64,000 nt of DNA from contig CAWKFM010000005.1 of NCBI GenBank assembly GCA_963849065.1, forward strand, positions 930,001 to 994,000. The letters are read 5' to 3'. Position 1 is the first letter of the stretch, and each line of letters starts with the position of its first letter. The stretch is from TOLSYN sp963849065. GTDB taxonomy: Bacteria > Acidobacteriota > Terriglobia > Terriglobales > Acidobacteriaceae. Positions 37,072 to 47,089 of the stretch are shown here, in pieces. The notes beneath the pieces were generated by a model, which was given only the letters and a program-made list of their open reading frames with translations, had not been told where the DNA came from and searched no databases. The translations under genes were made by a program, and so were the position numbers.

Positions 37072-38406
37072 TTGTCGCGATTTTACCGCGGCCGCGGCGC
37101 CATAGCGCTCGCCGATCAGATTATGGTCAGCGGCTCGAACTTTGTGGCGGGCATAATTCTTGTCCGCGGTCTCGGATTGGTCGAGTTCGGCAAATACAGC
37201 GTAGCGTATTTACTCCTTCTCTACGCTAATTCTCTGCAGATGAGCTTTATCACCTCGCCCATGCTAAGTCTGGCGCCCTTGATGCCGGTCAGAGAGAGAC
37301 GACAATTCGTGAATGGGATGCTGACCCTTCAGCTTCTGGCCAGTCTTCTGCTGTTCGTGACTTTTGCGCTTGCCGGCACCGCTTCTTGCTTCTTTACAAC
37401 TTTCTATTCGCTCCCTTGTGTTCTCGTTTTCGCCCTCTGCGTCGGCAGCTTTCAACTTCAGGACTGGGTCCGGCGATATTACTTTCTGTGCAACAAGAAA
37501 AGGCTGGCGATTGCGAGCGACTTCATCAGCTACGGCGTGCAACTCGCACTTCTGCTTGCACTCTGGCGCGCCGGCGGACTTACTCTTGTTCGCACCTTTA
37601 TGGTGATGGCGGTTACTTCCCTGGCTGGCTTCGCCTTGGGCCCTGTCACCGATCGGATCCGGCCTGCTACGCAACATCTCCTTGAGACGTGGGCGCGCTG
37701 CAAGGTTCTCAGTCGCGATTTGCTCATCGCCAACCAGGTGCGATGGTTCGGCGTTCAGGGCGTCCTTCTTATGGGGACGGGAATTGTCGGTGTGGCTGCC
37801 GCCGGCGGTCTACGTGCCGCAAGCAATCTAGCTGGCCCCATGTACCTGCTGCTTCTCGCATGCGAGAACGTCGTCCCCATTCACATCGCCGAGTTGCTGC
37901 AGACAAAGGGCGCCGCGAGCGCCTGCGAATTCGTAAAGCACGGGATACTCGCCACCACGGTGTCTTTCAGTCTGCTCATCCTTCCGCTGAGCATTTTCGG
38001 ACGGACGATTCTGCGTTTGCTCTATGGTCCAGCGATGGTTGCCTTCTATATTCCGCTGTTGCTGCAGATGGTCAACACCGTAGTGCAGGCCGCTGTAACC
38101 CTGTCCTTCTATCTCTTCCGCGGTTTGCGTGATACACGCGCGCTGTTGCGGGCCAACGCTCTCAGCGCCATGGCAAGTGTTGGCACGGTCTACCTTTTCG
38201 GGCATCAATGGAAAGCCCCTGGCATTGTGCTTTCCTCGTTGTTTGGACAGGTTATCGTCGTCGCCTATTTCTTCCTGCACTGGATGCGCCATCGGAGAGA
38301 ACTCCTGCTTCGCTATCCTCCACCTAAATTGTCCGAGACCGAGGCAGAATCAGTGCGCTGGAAAGTGAAGTTGCAGATCTTGCCGGGGGAAGTGACAACG
38401 CGATAG
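37072..38406 (+). CDS. Wzx-like polysaccharide flippase
   Basis: A 444-residue membrane protein with about twelve helices, fitting the MOP-superfamily flippases that move lipid-linked repeat units across the inner membrane. Conserved features include the N-terminal IALADQIMVSGSNFVAGIIL and the later TGIVGVAAAGGLRAASNLAG. The start is a TTG at 37072, since no better codon lies upstream in frame after the preceding gene. It is the last gene of the EPS transcript and converges with the beta-helix gene, one base apart. Confidence 0.83.
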   Translation: MSRFYRGRGAIALADQIMVSGSNFVAGIILVRGLGLVEFGKYSVAYLLLLYANSLQMSFITSPMLSLAPLMPVRERRQFVNGMLTLQLLASLLLFVTFALAGTASCFFTTFYSLPCVLVFALCVGSFQLQDWVRRYYFLCNKKRLAIASDFISYGVQLALLLALWRAGGLTLVRTFMVMAVTSLAGFALGPVTDRIRPATQHLLETWARCKVLSRDLLIANQVRWFGVQGVLLMGTGIVGVAAAGGLRAASNLAGPMYLLLLACENVVPIHIAELLQTKGAASACEFVKHGILATTVSFSLLILPLSIFGRTILRLLYGPAMVAFYIPLLLQMVNTVVQAAVTLSFYLFRGLRDTRALLRANALSAMASVGTVYLFGHQWKAPGIVLSSLFGQVIVVAYFFLHWMRHRRELLLRYPPPKLSETEAESVRWKVKLQILPGEVTTR

Positions 38407-38407
38407 G

Positions 38408-39835
38408 TCAGTCGCAGCATTTTCCATGCGGTTCCTGGCCTGCGGCCTGCAAGCCTCTCCAGTCTAACGAGCGAAGCCACGACCAATGGATAGTGCCGCC
38501 ATTCCGCAATATGTACCGATTGAAGTCGAAGCGGTTTCCTGCGGCGGCACGAAGCTTTGTGTCATCCGCCAGGCCAGATAGTCCCTTCACACCCAGGTAC
38601 GTTACAGTGTTGTCATGCACGTAGTTATTGGCCGCCACCCATGCTCCCAGTATTCCGCTTCCCCGGTTCTGATTGATGAGTGCGATGCCATTGCCTCCGC
38701 TGGCGGGGACCTCCACGGTATTCCCGTAGATTTCCACGTCGGAGGAGTTCTGCACCTCGATCTGCGCATGCCATAGCCAGACAGTCGCGATGTTTCCATT
38801 GTCCTTCACGGAGTTATTGCGAATGATGGCGCTGTAACTGATTTCATGTTTGATTCCGGTTAGGTTGTCGACAACAGTATTGCTGTCATAGAGCGTTCCC
38901 GCGTTGTTCCAGTCCGTCCATAGGCCGGGCCCTTGATTATCGTGGACGTAATTGGATTTCACGACGAGGTTCGTAGTAGCTGAGAATTTACTTCCTCCCG
39001 CCTCCCATCCCGGATCGAAGCCGGAGTAATTATTCCAAGAAATCTCGTTATTGCTTGCTATACAGTTGTTTCCGCCAAAGGCAATCCCGAGTTGCCCGTT
39101 GTGATGGATAAAAGAGTCCAGAATTTGGGAGCCGGACCCGAGGTTGATGCCTGTTCCGTGGTTCCATCGCACTTCGACATGGCTGACGACCCATGCGGTA
39201 CCGTCGCGCTTTCCGCCTATGGCGCCATACTGTGCCGGCGCCGCATATTTGTCGACCGTCAGATTGTTCAACCGAACCCCGTCGGCGCCCCCCGAGAACG
39301 CACTTGACCTCATACCGAGCTCGACGGCATGTCCCCCTGGGTTACTCGGAATGAAGACCGTGTTATTGGTGCGGTCAAAGTACCATGAGCCGGGCTTGAG
39401 GTTCTTCAGATCGCTTACTGGAGACTGCAGCGCGTCGTCGATAAACAGATCTTGAGCATATCCGCACAGCGGATAGTTACTCAGGCAGGAGCCGTGTCGG
39501 AAGGTGCTGGCCTTGGCATTTGCAACCCAGAGGCTGCTTCCCGTTGGATCGGGATGAAACATCAGCACCTGCGATCCATTCAGAATGACGGTTCCTTCTC
39601 CCCTGAAAATGTCATTGTTCTTGGGCACCACGCTCTGCATACGGTACACGCCCGCTCGCAGCACAAACGTAGTCCCTTCCCCGGCTGCGTTTACGGCTGC
39701 CTGCAGATCGTCGCCCGGCGACAGATGCACAGTTGGAGTGGTTGCGGTCTGGGCGGCCAGATCAGGCCCAACTGACAGGCAGGATGAGGAAACCACGAGG
39801 ATGAGCGTCTGTACCAGCGATCGCGCTGCTTTCAT
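38408..39835 (-). CDS. Secreted right-handed beta-helix protein
   Basis: A 475-residue exported protein. A signal peptide ends near residue 28 (PDLAAQ). The body shows parallel beta-helix repeats with Asn-rich turns (SNNEISWNNYSGFD, VKSNYVHDNQGPGLWTDWNN, RNNSVKDNG, EIYGNTVEVP). Such folds occur in polysaccharide lyases, epimerases and glycoside hydrolases; no catalytic set is assigned. A GGAG site precedes the ATG. It abuts the EPS locus convergently, so action on the exported polymer is possible but unproven. Confidence 0.82.
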   Translation of the reverse strand: MKAARSLVQTLILVVSSSCLSVGPDLAAQTATTPTVHLSPGDDLQAAVNAAGEGTTFVLRAGVYRMQSVVPKNNDIFRGEGTVILNGSQVLMFHPDPTGSSLWVANAKASTFRHGSCLSNYPLCGYAQDLFIDDALQSPVSDLKNLKPGSWYFDRTNNTVFIPSNPGGHAVELGMRSSAFSGGADGVRLNNLTVDKYAAPAQYGAIGGKRDGTAWVVSHVEVRWNHGTGINLGSGSQILDSFIHHNGQLGIAFGGNNCIASNNEISWNNYSGFDPGWEAGGSKFSATTNLVVKSNYVHDNQGPGLWTDWNNAGTLYDSNTVVDNLTGIKHEISYSAIIRNNSVKDNGNIATVWLWHAQIEVQNSSDVEIYGNTVEVPASGGNGIALINQNRGSGILGAWVAANNYVHDNTVTYLGVKGLSGLADDTKLRAAAGNRFDFNRYILRNGGTIHWSWLRSLDWRGLQAAGQEPHGKCCD

Positions 39836-40023
39836 CGAACTCCACCGGAGGAATTGCCTTGAGGAGATATTGCGTTGTAGATCATACCAGTTACGCCGGG
39901 AGGCATCCCGTCGCCAGTGGCGGTACTTTTGTCACAATTGTTGATGAAACTCCTAAAGAATCTTTTTTCCCCGCCGATAGGACTCCCGTGAGCTACTCTC
40001 GCTTCCGCACTGAAGAGGAACAT

Positions 40024-43000
40024 ATGGATTCTGCCACCAGTTACATCGCGCCGTGCCAGCTTGCTTCCCCCGAGCGCTCAGGCTCCGGTCTCGGTCTTTT
40101 CGTCCGTCTCGTATTGCTGGCTGTTTTGGCAGGAACGCCAGCATACGCGGTGACGCCCGCTGTCACGGTAGTTCCTCCCATTGTCACGGTGACAGGCAAC
40201 GGAACGGCGGGCTATCAAGGCGACAGTGGGCCAGCCACCGGTGCGGAACTGAATTCGCCTTATGGCGTGACGATGGATGCGGCAGGAAATCTCTATATCG
40301 CCGACACTGCCAATAACGTTGTCCGCAAGGTAAGTGCGGCCAACGGGGAGGTCACCACGGCGGTCGGCGGCGGAACTGGATGTGCCCAAAAGACAGATAT
40401 TGTGGGCGACAATTGCCTGGCCGCCAGCGCCACACTAAACCAACCTTATGCTGTGGCGGCAGATGCGTTGGGAAATCTTTACATTGCCGACTATGGTGAT
40501 CAGCGAATCCGCATGGTGAATGCCTCCACGCTCATCATCACAACCGTCGCCGGCACTGGAACACAAGGCTACAGCGGCGACACCGGCATTGCCACCGCCG
40601 CGGAACTGAACTCTCCCATCTCGGTTGCGCTGGATGGCAACGGAAACCTCTACATTGCCGACTCCGGCAACAATCGTATCCGCATGGTGAATGCATCCAC
40701 ACACAAAATTACTACCTTGGCGGGCAATGGAACTCTTGGCTACAACGATGGGCCGGCGACGGGTGCAGAATTCTCATCGCCCACTGGCGTGGCGGTGGAT
40801 GTGGGCGGCGGCATTGTCTACGTCGCCGATCAAGGCAACAACCGGATTCGCAAGTTGAACACCGGAGCGCATAGCGTCAGTACGGTGGCGGGAACCGGCA
40901 GCGCGGGCTACGGCGGTGACAACGGTGCGGCCGCCGGCGCGATCCTGGATGCCCCCTTTGGGGTGGCCCTGGATGCAGCCGGGAATCTTTATATTGCCGA
41001 TCGGACTAACAACCGAATTCGAGAAGTCAACGCAGCCACGCAGATCATTGCCACGGTGGCAGGCAACGGAACCCAGGCCTACGGCGGAGACGGAGGCGCA
41101 GCCACCATCGCGAACCTGGATCTGCCCGAAGGGATAGCTCTAGATGCCCTGGGGAACATCTATATCGCCGATCGAAGCAATGAGCGCGTACGCAAGGTGG
41201 TTGTGGCCGCGGCCAATCTCGGGGCAGTCTCGATCGGGCCTTCGTCTTCCGCGCAGAACATTTTCCTGTCCATCAACCGCAGCTTGACCATAAGCAGTGT
41301 CACGGTGCCGGCGTCGCAGGGCGGGGTGCAGGAATTTGTGCCAGGGACGGTCGCCGGGTGCGTTGTGGACGGTATGACAAGCATACCGGCAGGGACGATT
41401 TGTACCGTTCCGGTCAGCTTTTCTCCGGGCTACCCCGGATTGCGTCGGGCGCCGTTGGTTGTTCAGACCAGCGCGGGCTCCGCCCAGTTCGGTTTGAGCG
41501 GCACCGGCCAGGGACCGCAAATCGCAGTGCTCCCCGGCGTGATCACCACGTCGGCGGGCACTGGAACAGCAGGCTACAGCGGCGACGGCAGCGGATCCTC
41601 CGCCGCGCAGTTAAACCAGCCCACGGCGGTCGCCACGGACGCCGCCGGGAATCTCTACTTCGCGGATTACGCCAATAACGTGGTCCGCGAAGTGAACGCG
41701 TCTACCCAAAACATCATCACGGTGGCTGGAACTGGAACCCAGGGCGATGAAGGAGACAACAGCGCGGCCACAAGTGCGGAGTTGAGTTCGCCCATGGCGG
41801 TCGCCTTGGATGCTGCCGGGAATCTCTACATTGCGGATTATGGCAACAGCCGAATCCGTATGGTCAATCCGGCCACTGGAATCATCACCACGGTGGCCGG
41901 CAATGGGACCGCTGGCTACAGCGGCGACAACTCCGCGGCCACTAACGCAGAATTGTCTTCGCCCGTCGGATTGGCGCTGGATGCCGCCGGGAATCTCTAC
42001 ATTGCGGATTATGGCAACAATCGAATCCGCGAGGTGAATGCGTTCACTCAGATCATCACGACGATTGCCGGCAATGGGACTGCGGGTTACAGCGGCGACA
42101 GCGGCTCGGCCGCTGCCGCGGAACTGAATCAGCCCACCGGCGTGGCGCTGGATACGGCCGGGGATCTCTTTATTGCGGATAGTTCCAACAGCGTGATCCG
42201 CGAGGTAAGTGCGGCCACCCAGACCATCACTACCGTCGCGGGCAACGGAGATTACTCCTACGACGGCGATGGTGGCCCGGCAACCAGTGCCGCGCTGGCG
42301 GTCCCCACGGGCATAGCGATCGATGCTGCTGACAACCTCTACATTGCCGACTGGTACTACAACGTCATCCGCAAGGTGGACGCGGCCAGTCAGGTTATAA
42401 ATACCATTGCGGGCAATGCAACCCAGGGCGATACGACGGAGTTGTCCCTACCCTACGGCGTTGCACTCGACGCGCTTGGCAACCTCTACGTCGCCGATTC
42501 CGGCAGCAACCGCATCCTCGAGGTATCTGCGTCTGCCGTCGCACCCTTGAGCTTCCAGCCCACCATCGTTAACGATCCCACAGCGTTCCAGGACGTGACC
42601 GTCAGCAATACCGGCAACGAGAATCTCACTATTTCGTCGATGTCCGTTGCCAGCAATTTCCTTCTGGGTTCAGACACCACCTGCAGTGCAAGTGGCCCGG
42701 TTGCAACCGGAGCTACCTGTATCCTGGGCATCGAGCTTGCGCCGGAAGAGGCGGGCGACATCAGCGGTTCTATTGTGCTGACCGAGAACGCGCTCAACAA
42801 CCCGAGCAACACTCTGACGATTGAGTTGTCCGGCAGCGGAATGTTTTCGCAGGTTATCACCCTTTCCAATCCAGGCACCCAGACCTATGGCGTTCAGCCA
42901 ATCACGTTGACTGAATCGGTGCCTTCCGGGCTCCCGATCAGCAATACGGTGATCTCTGGTCCTGCCACGGTAAGCGGAAACACCCTGACCATCACCGGCG

Positions 43001-45372
43001 TCGGAACGGTAGTCGTTCAGGCCGCCCAAGCCGGTAATACCGACTACTCGCCGGCCAATCCCGTCCTCGTGAGCTTCACCGTGAATCCAGCTCCTCTGAG
43101 CGTGACCGCAACTAACATTTCCGTGCCTTTTGGAATGCCTATTCCGCAGCCCACGGGTGTGCTCACGGGTGTGGTCGGCAGCGACGGTATCACGGCGAAC
43201 TACGGCACCACGGCCACTCAGGGCGCGCCCGTGGCTCCTTACCCGATCACGGCCACGCTCAACGATCCCAATAATAAGTTATCCAACTATACCGTCACCA
43301 CAACCAATGGAACGGTGAACATCATCCCAGCCATTCTGGCCTACATGATCAGCCCAACCCCTGGAACGGTGTTGCCAGGAGGACCAACCGCAACCTCCAC
43401 GAGCCTCGTAACCTTCTCGTGGAATCCGGGACTTGGTGTAACGGAATACATGCTTTCTGTGGGTAGCGGAGAGGACACCTTCGACCTGGGGACGTATGTG
43501 ACCAACAATACTTCTTACACAATTGCAATCCCGAATGACGGCGTTGCTCTTTGGGTCCGTCTCCATTCCAAGATCAATGGTGTCTGGCAGTATTACGACA
43601 GCAGTGAAGTCTTGCATGTGAACTATCACGATTACTCCTATACCGAGGCTGGGACTACTGTTCCAGCGGCGCTGACCAGCCCGGTTCCGGGAACCCAGTT
43701 GACAGGTACGAGCGCCACCTTTTCCTGGACTCCGGGGGCAGGGCCATCGGCCTACATGCTCTACCTGGGCACCAACGGAAAGAACTCGAACGATCTGCTG
43801 GATTCAGGTTCGATCTCCACGACCTCGGTCATGGTGTCCAATCTCCCGACCACCGGTGTGACGGTTTACGCGACGCTCTATTCCAAGCTCAACGGAACTT
43901 GGTCGCCGAGTTACTACACCTACACCGCCCAGGGAACTCCCGTTCCGGCGTCCCTCACCAGCCCAGGTCCGGAAACCCAGCTCCCTGGCGCAAACGCCAC
44001 CTTCTCTTGGACTCAAGGTACGGGAGTCACGGCCTACATGCTCTACCTGGGCACCACGGGGAAGAACTCGAACGATCTACTGAATTCCGGTTCGCTCACC
44101 ACTAATTCGTACGCGATGTCCAATCTCCCAACCAACGGCGTGACGGTTTACGCCACGCTCTATTCCAAGATCAACGGTGCTTGGTCGCCGAGCTACTACA
44201 CCTACACCGAGGCGGGAACTCCCGTTCCGGCGTCCCTCACCAGCCCAGCTCCGGAAACCCAGCTGCCGGGCGCAAACGCCACCTTCTCTTGGACTCAAGG
44301 TACGGGGGTCACGGCGTACATGCTCTACCTTGGCACGCAGGGGATCAACTCGGCCGATCTGCTGGATTCCGGTTCGATCACCGCCGGTTCTATCACCTCA
44401 ACCTCCTACACGGTGTCCAACCTCCCAACCACCGGCGTCATGGTTTACGCGACTCTTTATTCCAAGATCAACGGAGCGTGGGTGCCGAGTTCCTACACCT
44501 ACACTGCCCAGGGGACTCCTGTTCCGGCGGCGCTGACCAGCCCAACCCCGGGAAACCAGTTGACGGGTACGAGCGCCAACTTCTCATGGAGTCAAGGCAC
44601 GGGAGTCGCGGCCTACATGCTTTGCGTGGGTACGCAGGGCGTCAACTCGACCAATCTGCTGAATTCCGGTTCGACTACCGCAAATTCGGTCGCGGTGCCC
44701 AATCTCCCAACGACTGGCATGGTGTATGCGACGCTCTATTCCAAGATCAACGGAGCGTGGGTGCCGAGTTACTATACCTACACCACCCAGGGATCTTTTG
44801 TTCCAGCCGCGCTGACTAGCCCAGTTCCGGGAACCCAGTTGACGGGTACGAGCGCCACCTTCTCCTGGACTCAAGGCACGGGAGTCACGGCCTACATGCT
44901 CTACCTGGGCACGAAGGGAAGCAACTCGACGGATCTGCTGGATTCCGGTGTGATCACCGTAAATTCGGTCGGTGTGTCCAATCTCCCAACGACCGGTGTG
45001 ATGGTATATGCGACGCTCTATTCCAAGATCAACGGAGCGTGGGTGCCGAGTTACTACACCTACACCGCCCAGGGAAATCCTGTTCCAGCGGCGCTGATCA
45101 ATCCGGCTCCTGGAACCCAGTTGCCGGGCGCTAGCGCCACCTTCTCCTGGACTCCAGGCACGGGGGTCACGGCCTACATGCTCTACTTGGGCACGAAGGG
45201 AAGCAACTCGACGGATCTGCTGGATTCGGGTTTGATCACCGCCGGTCCTATCAGCTCAACTTCGTATGGTGTGTCCAATCTCCCAACGACCGGTGTGATG
45301 GTATATGCGACGCTCTATTCCAAGATCAATGGAGTGTGGGTGCCGAGTTCCTACACCTACACCGCTTGGTAA
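40024..45372 (+). CDS. Giant secreted protein: two NHL propellers plus Ig-like repeats
   Basis: A 1782-residue exported protein. The signal segment is LFVRLVLLAVLAGTPAYA (about residues 26-43). Residues about 52-395 hold six NHL repeats (for example GNLYIADSGNNRIRMV), then an Ig/ASH-like domain (about 396-505), then six more NHL repeats (505-840). Each set of six fits one six-bladed propeller. A second ASH-like domain (about 840-940) and an MBG-type domain (942-1100) follow. The C terminus has one divergent and six near-identical units of about 94 residues, each with TFSWTxGxGVTAYMLYLG and TLYSKINGAW. The ATG at 40024 follows GAGGAA; the open frame to 39859 is not supported. No sortase or autotransporter signal is seen; adhesion or matrix binding is plausible. 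Confidence 0.85.
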   Translation: MDSATSYIAPCQLASPERSGSGLGLFVRLVLLAVLAGTPAYAVTPAVTVVPPIVTVTGNGTAGYQGDSGPATGAELNSPYGVTMDAAGNLYIADTANNVVRKVSAANGEVTTAVGGGTGCAQKTDIVGDNCLAASATLNQPYAVAADALGNLYIADYGDQRIRMVNASTLIITTVAGTGTQGYSGDTGIATAAELNSPISVALDGNGNLYIADSGNNRIRMVNASTHKITTLAGNGTLGYNDGPATGAEFSSPTGVAVDVGGGIVYVADQGNNRIRKLNTGAHSVSTVAGTGSAGYGGDNGAAAGAILDAPFGVALDAAGNLYIADRTNNRIREVNAATQIIATVAGNGTQAYGGDGGAATIANLDLPEGIALDALGNIYIADRSNERVRKVVVAAANLGAVSIGPSSSAQNIFLSINRSLTISSVTVPASQGGVQEFVPGTVAGCVVDGMTSIPAGTICTVPVSFSPGYPGLRRAPLVVQTSAGSAQFGLSGTGQGPQIAVLPGVITTSAGTGTAGYSGDGSGSSAAQLNQPTAVATDAAGNLYFADYANNVVREVNASTQNIITVAGTGTQGDEGDNSAATSAELSSPMAVALDAAGNLYIADYGNSRIRMVNPATGIITTVAGNGTAGYSGDNSAATNAELSSPVGLALDAAGNLYIADYGNNRIREVNAFTQIITTIAGNGTAGYSGDSGSAAAAELNQPTGVALDTAGDLFIADSSNSVIREVSAATQTITTVAGNGDYSYDGDGGPATSAALAVPTGIAIDAADNLYIADWYYNVIRKVDAASQVINTIAGNATQGDTTELSLPYGVALDALGNLYVADSGSNRILEVSASAVAPLSFQPTIVNDPTAFQDVTVSNTGNENLTISSMSVASNFLLGSDTTCSASGPVATGATCILGIELAPEEAGDISGSIVLTENALNNPSNTLTIELSGSGMFSQVITLSNPGTQTYGVQPITLTESVPSGLPISNTVISGPATVSGNTLTITGVGTVVVQAAQAGNTDYSPANPVLVSFTVNPAPLSVTATNISVPFGMPIPQPTGVLTGVVGSDGITANYGTTATQGAPVAPYPITATLNDPNNKLSNYTVTTTNGTVNIIPAILAYMISPTPGTVLPGGPTATSTSLVTFSWNPGLGVTEYMLSVGSGEDTFDLGTYVTNNTSYTIAIPNDGVALWVRLHSKINGVWQYYDSSEVLHVNYHDYSYTEAGTTVPAALTSPVPGTQLTGTSATFSWTPGAGPSAYMLYLGTNGKNSNDLLDSGSISTTSVMVSNLPTTGVTVYATLYSKLNGTWSPSYYTYTAQGTPVPASLTSPGPETQLPGANATFSWTQGTGVTAYMLYLGTTGKNSNDLLNSGSLTTNSYAMSNLPTNGVTVYATLYSKINGAWSPSYYTYTEAGTPVPASLTSPAPETQLPGANATFSWTQGTGVTAYMLYLGTQGINSADLLDSGSITAGSITSTSYTVSNLPTTGVMVYATLYSKINGAWVPSSYTYTAQGTPVPAALTSPTPGNQLTGTSANFSWSQGTGVAAYMLCVGTQGVNSTNLLNSGSTTANSVAVPNLPTTGMVYATLYSKINGAWVPSYYTYTTQGSFVPAALTSPVPGTQLTGTSATFSWTQGTGVTAYMLYLGTKGSNSTDLLDSGVITVNSVGVSNLPTTGVMVYATLYSKINGAWVPSYYTYTAQGNPVPAALINPAPGTQLPGASATFSWTPGTGVTAYMLYLGTKGSNSTDLLDSGLITAGPISSTSYGVSNLPTTGVMVYATLYSKINGVWVPSSYTYTAW
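43671..45369 (+). repeat. Six tandem coding repeats of about 280 bp
   Basis: Units start near 43671, 43954, 44235, 44531, 44811 and 45093 and encode the C-terminal repeats of the NHL protein. They are close to identical in DNA as well as protein, which suggests recent expansion and scope for copy-number change by recombination. Confidence 0.8.
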
Positions 45373-45560
45373 AACAGGCACTGATCGCTGATGAGAACCG
45401 GGCATGAAACGCCGTGCTTCGTTAAGGAGCGTTAGCGCCAAGCGCCTCGGTCACTGGTGTACAGCACATCGCGCCTAATGGATCGTCAACTTGTGGCGGC
45501 TTATTGCGGCCCGATTCACTGCAACATTCAAATCTATGCGGAAAGGAAAGTTTAAAGATT

Positions 45561-46166
45561 ATGGTTTCTCAGCCGCGCTTTGCCGAAATCGGACATCCCG
45601 TTAAGCCGCACAAAGTGGAGGGAAAATCCCTCACGATGATTTGGCCTGCCTCTATCGTGTTAGTTCTCTTTCTGCTCTCCGGTATCTGCCTGGCCCAATC
45701 GCCCGCACCGATGATTAACATACCGACAAACGAAGTATCCGTCGAATCCGTTGTAACGGAAAAAGGTCCGGGGGCGAACTTTGGATTCGGGGGCCAGATT
45801 TCCGGCAGTCACTTCCTCGGCGAACACTTAGGCATTAAGCTGGAGGGCGATTACACGAGAACCGATGACTTCAACCTCCACGATGGCGGCCTAAGGGGAG
45901 GTGCGATCCTGCGCTTCCAAGCCCGACACGCGATTCAGCCTTATCTCGAATGCCTAGTGGGCTACGCACGGGTTGAGGCTTCTTATTTAAGACCAGCGGC
46001 GCGTTTTCACGGCAGCGGGTCCGTGCTTGGCGGCGGAGGATTTGATCTGGCGCTCGGGGGTGGATGGTACGCAACGGCGGGAGTAGATATTCAGCAGGAC
46101 TGGACCGTCGGCACGACGTTGGCCCGAGGCGTGTTGGGAGTTTCCTATAGGTTTGGTGTCCAGTAA
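45561..46166 (+). CDS. Predicted outer-membrane beta-barrel protein
   Basis: A 201-residue protein with an internal hydrophobic signal segment (MIWPASIVLVLFLLSGICLA, with AQS after it) and a C-terminal part of alternating strands (GANFGFGGQISGSHF, GGAILRFQARHAIQPYLEC, GGGWYATAGVDIQQDW) ending in VLGVSYRFGVQ, typical of small OmpA/OmpW-like barrels. The true start may be ATG 45636, right at the signal peptide; ATG 45561 has AAGGAA 13 bases upstream. Function unknown. Confidence 0.68.
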   Translation: MVSQPRFAEIGHPVKPHKVEGKSLTMIWPASIVLVLFLLSGICLAQSPAPMINIPTNEVSVESVVTEKGPGANFGFGGQISGSHFLGEHLGIKLEGDYTRTDDFNLHDGGLRGGAILRFQARHAIQPYLECLVGYARVEASYLRPAARFHGSGSVLGGGGFDLALGGGWYATAGVDIQQDWTVGTTLARGVLGVSYRFGVQ

Positions 46167-46442
46167 AAAGCTGCAGCCTCTACGACACGATCCTCTTTTC
46201 CCGCCATGGAACATCCTGAGACTTCCCCTTGTCGCGGCGTTCGTGCAGCTCCGCGCCAAAGCCCGCTCTCGTTTCGATAAGCCCTTATACTCTCGCCGTA
46301 AAAGATTCGTCTCCTCCGCAGCCCATCCGGAAGTCCCGCAAGCGCTTCTCTGCATCGAACCCTGCAATGTGAGCATGGCTTCGTTCGCAACCCAGGCCCC
46401 CATGCGGCGAACCAGCACCGTGCCATCCGGAAAGGGAGACCA

Positions 46443-46967
46443 ATGGTCACCAGAGACGTCGTAGTGCAGCGCTTCAGCACAGTTTCTTTCAAGCCGTTTC
46501 GCGATGTCGTAGAAGCCCTCCACCTCATGCTGGGCCATCCAGACATCGCCGCATTGACCAGCAGCATGACTGCGGCAGACACCTATGTCGAGCTGGAAAA
46601 GATCGTTGAGGACGCCGTTGGCTCCTCCGGTTTCATCGAGTTTGCGCGCTTTGACATTGGAGCCGTTCTGCGCAAGCGGAACGGCGCGCCGACCCCGCAC
46701 ATCCTGCGCTTCGTCTTCGGGAATCCGATCACCCTCAGCCAGATGGCCAAAGACGTGCCCGACGCTGCCTCCTACGCGCCGGTCACCGTCCTGATCCAGG
46801 AGCGCCCTGACGGGGTCCGTCTCTCCTATGACCGGATGGCCAGCTGCCTTGCCCCGTATGGAAATATGGAAGCGCTCCAGGTGGCGCGCGAACTCGACGC
46901 GAAAGTGGAGGCGATGCTGATGAATGCAGCACGCGTTGAAGTGCCGCCTCTCAGCAAGACGGCTTAA
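46443..46967 (+). CDS. DUF302-domain protein
   Basis: A 174-residue soluble protein of DUF302 type. The pattern YVELEKIVEDAVGSSGFIEF, then LRFVFGNPITLSQMAKDVP and APVTVLIQERPDGVRLSYD follows the family. GGGAG lies before the ATG. DUF302 proteins have no firm role. It precedes the haloperoxidase-like hydrolase by 122 bases. Confidence 0.82.
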   Translation: MVTRDVVVQRFSTVSFKPFRDVVEALHLMLGHPDIAALTSSMTAADTYVELEKIVEDAVGSSGFIEFARFDIGAVLRKRNGAPTPHILRFVFGNPITLSQMAKDVPDAASYAPVTVLIQERPDGVRLSYDRMASCLAPYGNMEALQVARELDAKVEAMLMNAARVEVPPLSKTA

Positions 46968-47089
46968 TCTTCCCAATCGCGTGATTCTGAGGAGGATCGT
47001 TTCGCCGCAGTGTTGCCGGAGCAACCCATCCGCCTCAGCTCATCAGTTTTCGTCCACGGACTTCGACCATCGAGAGAGGAGTAGATTCT

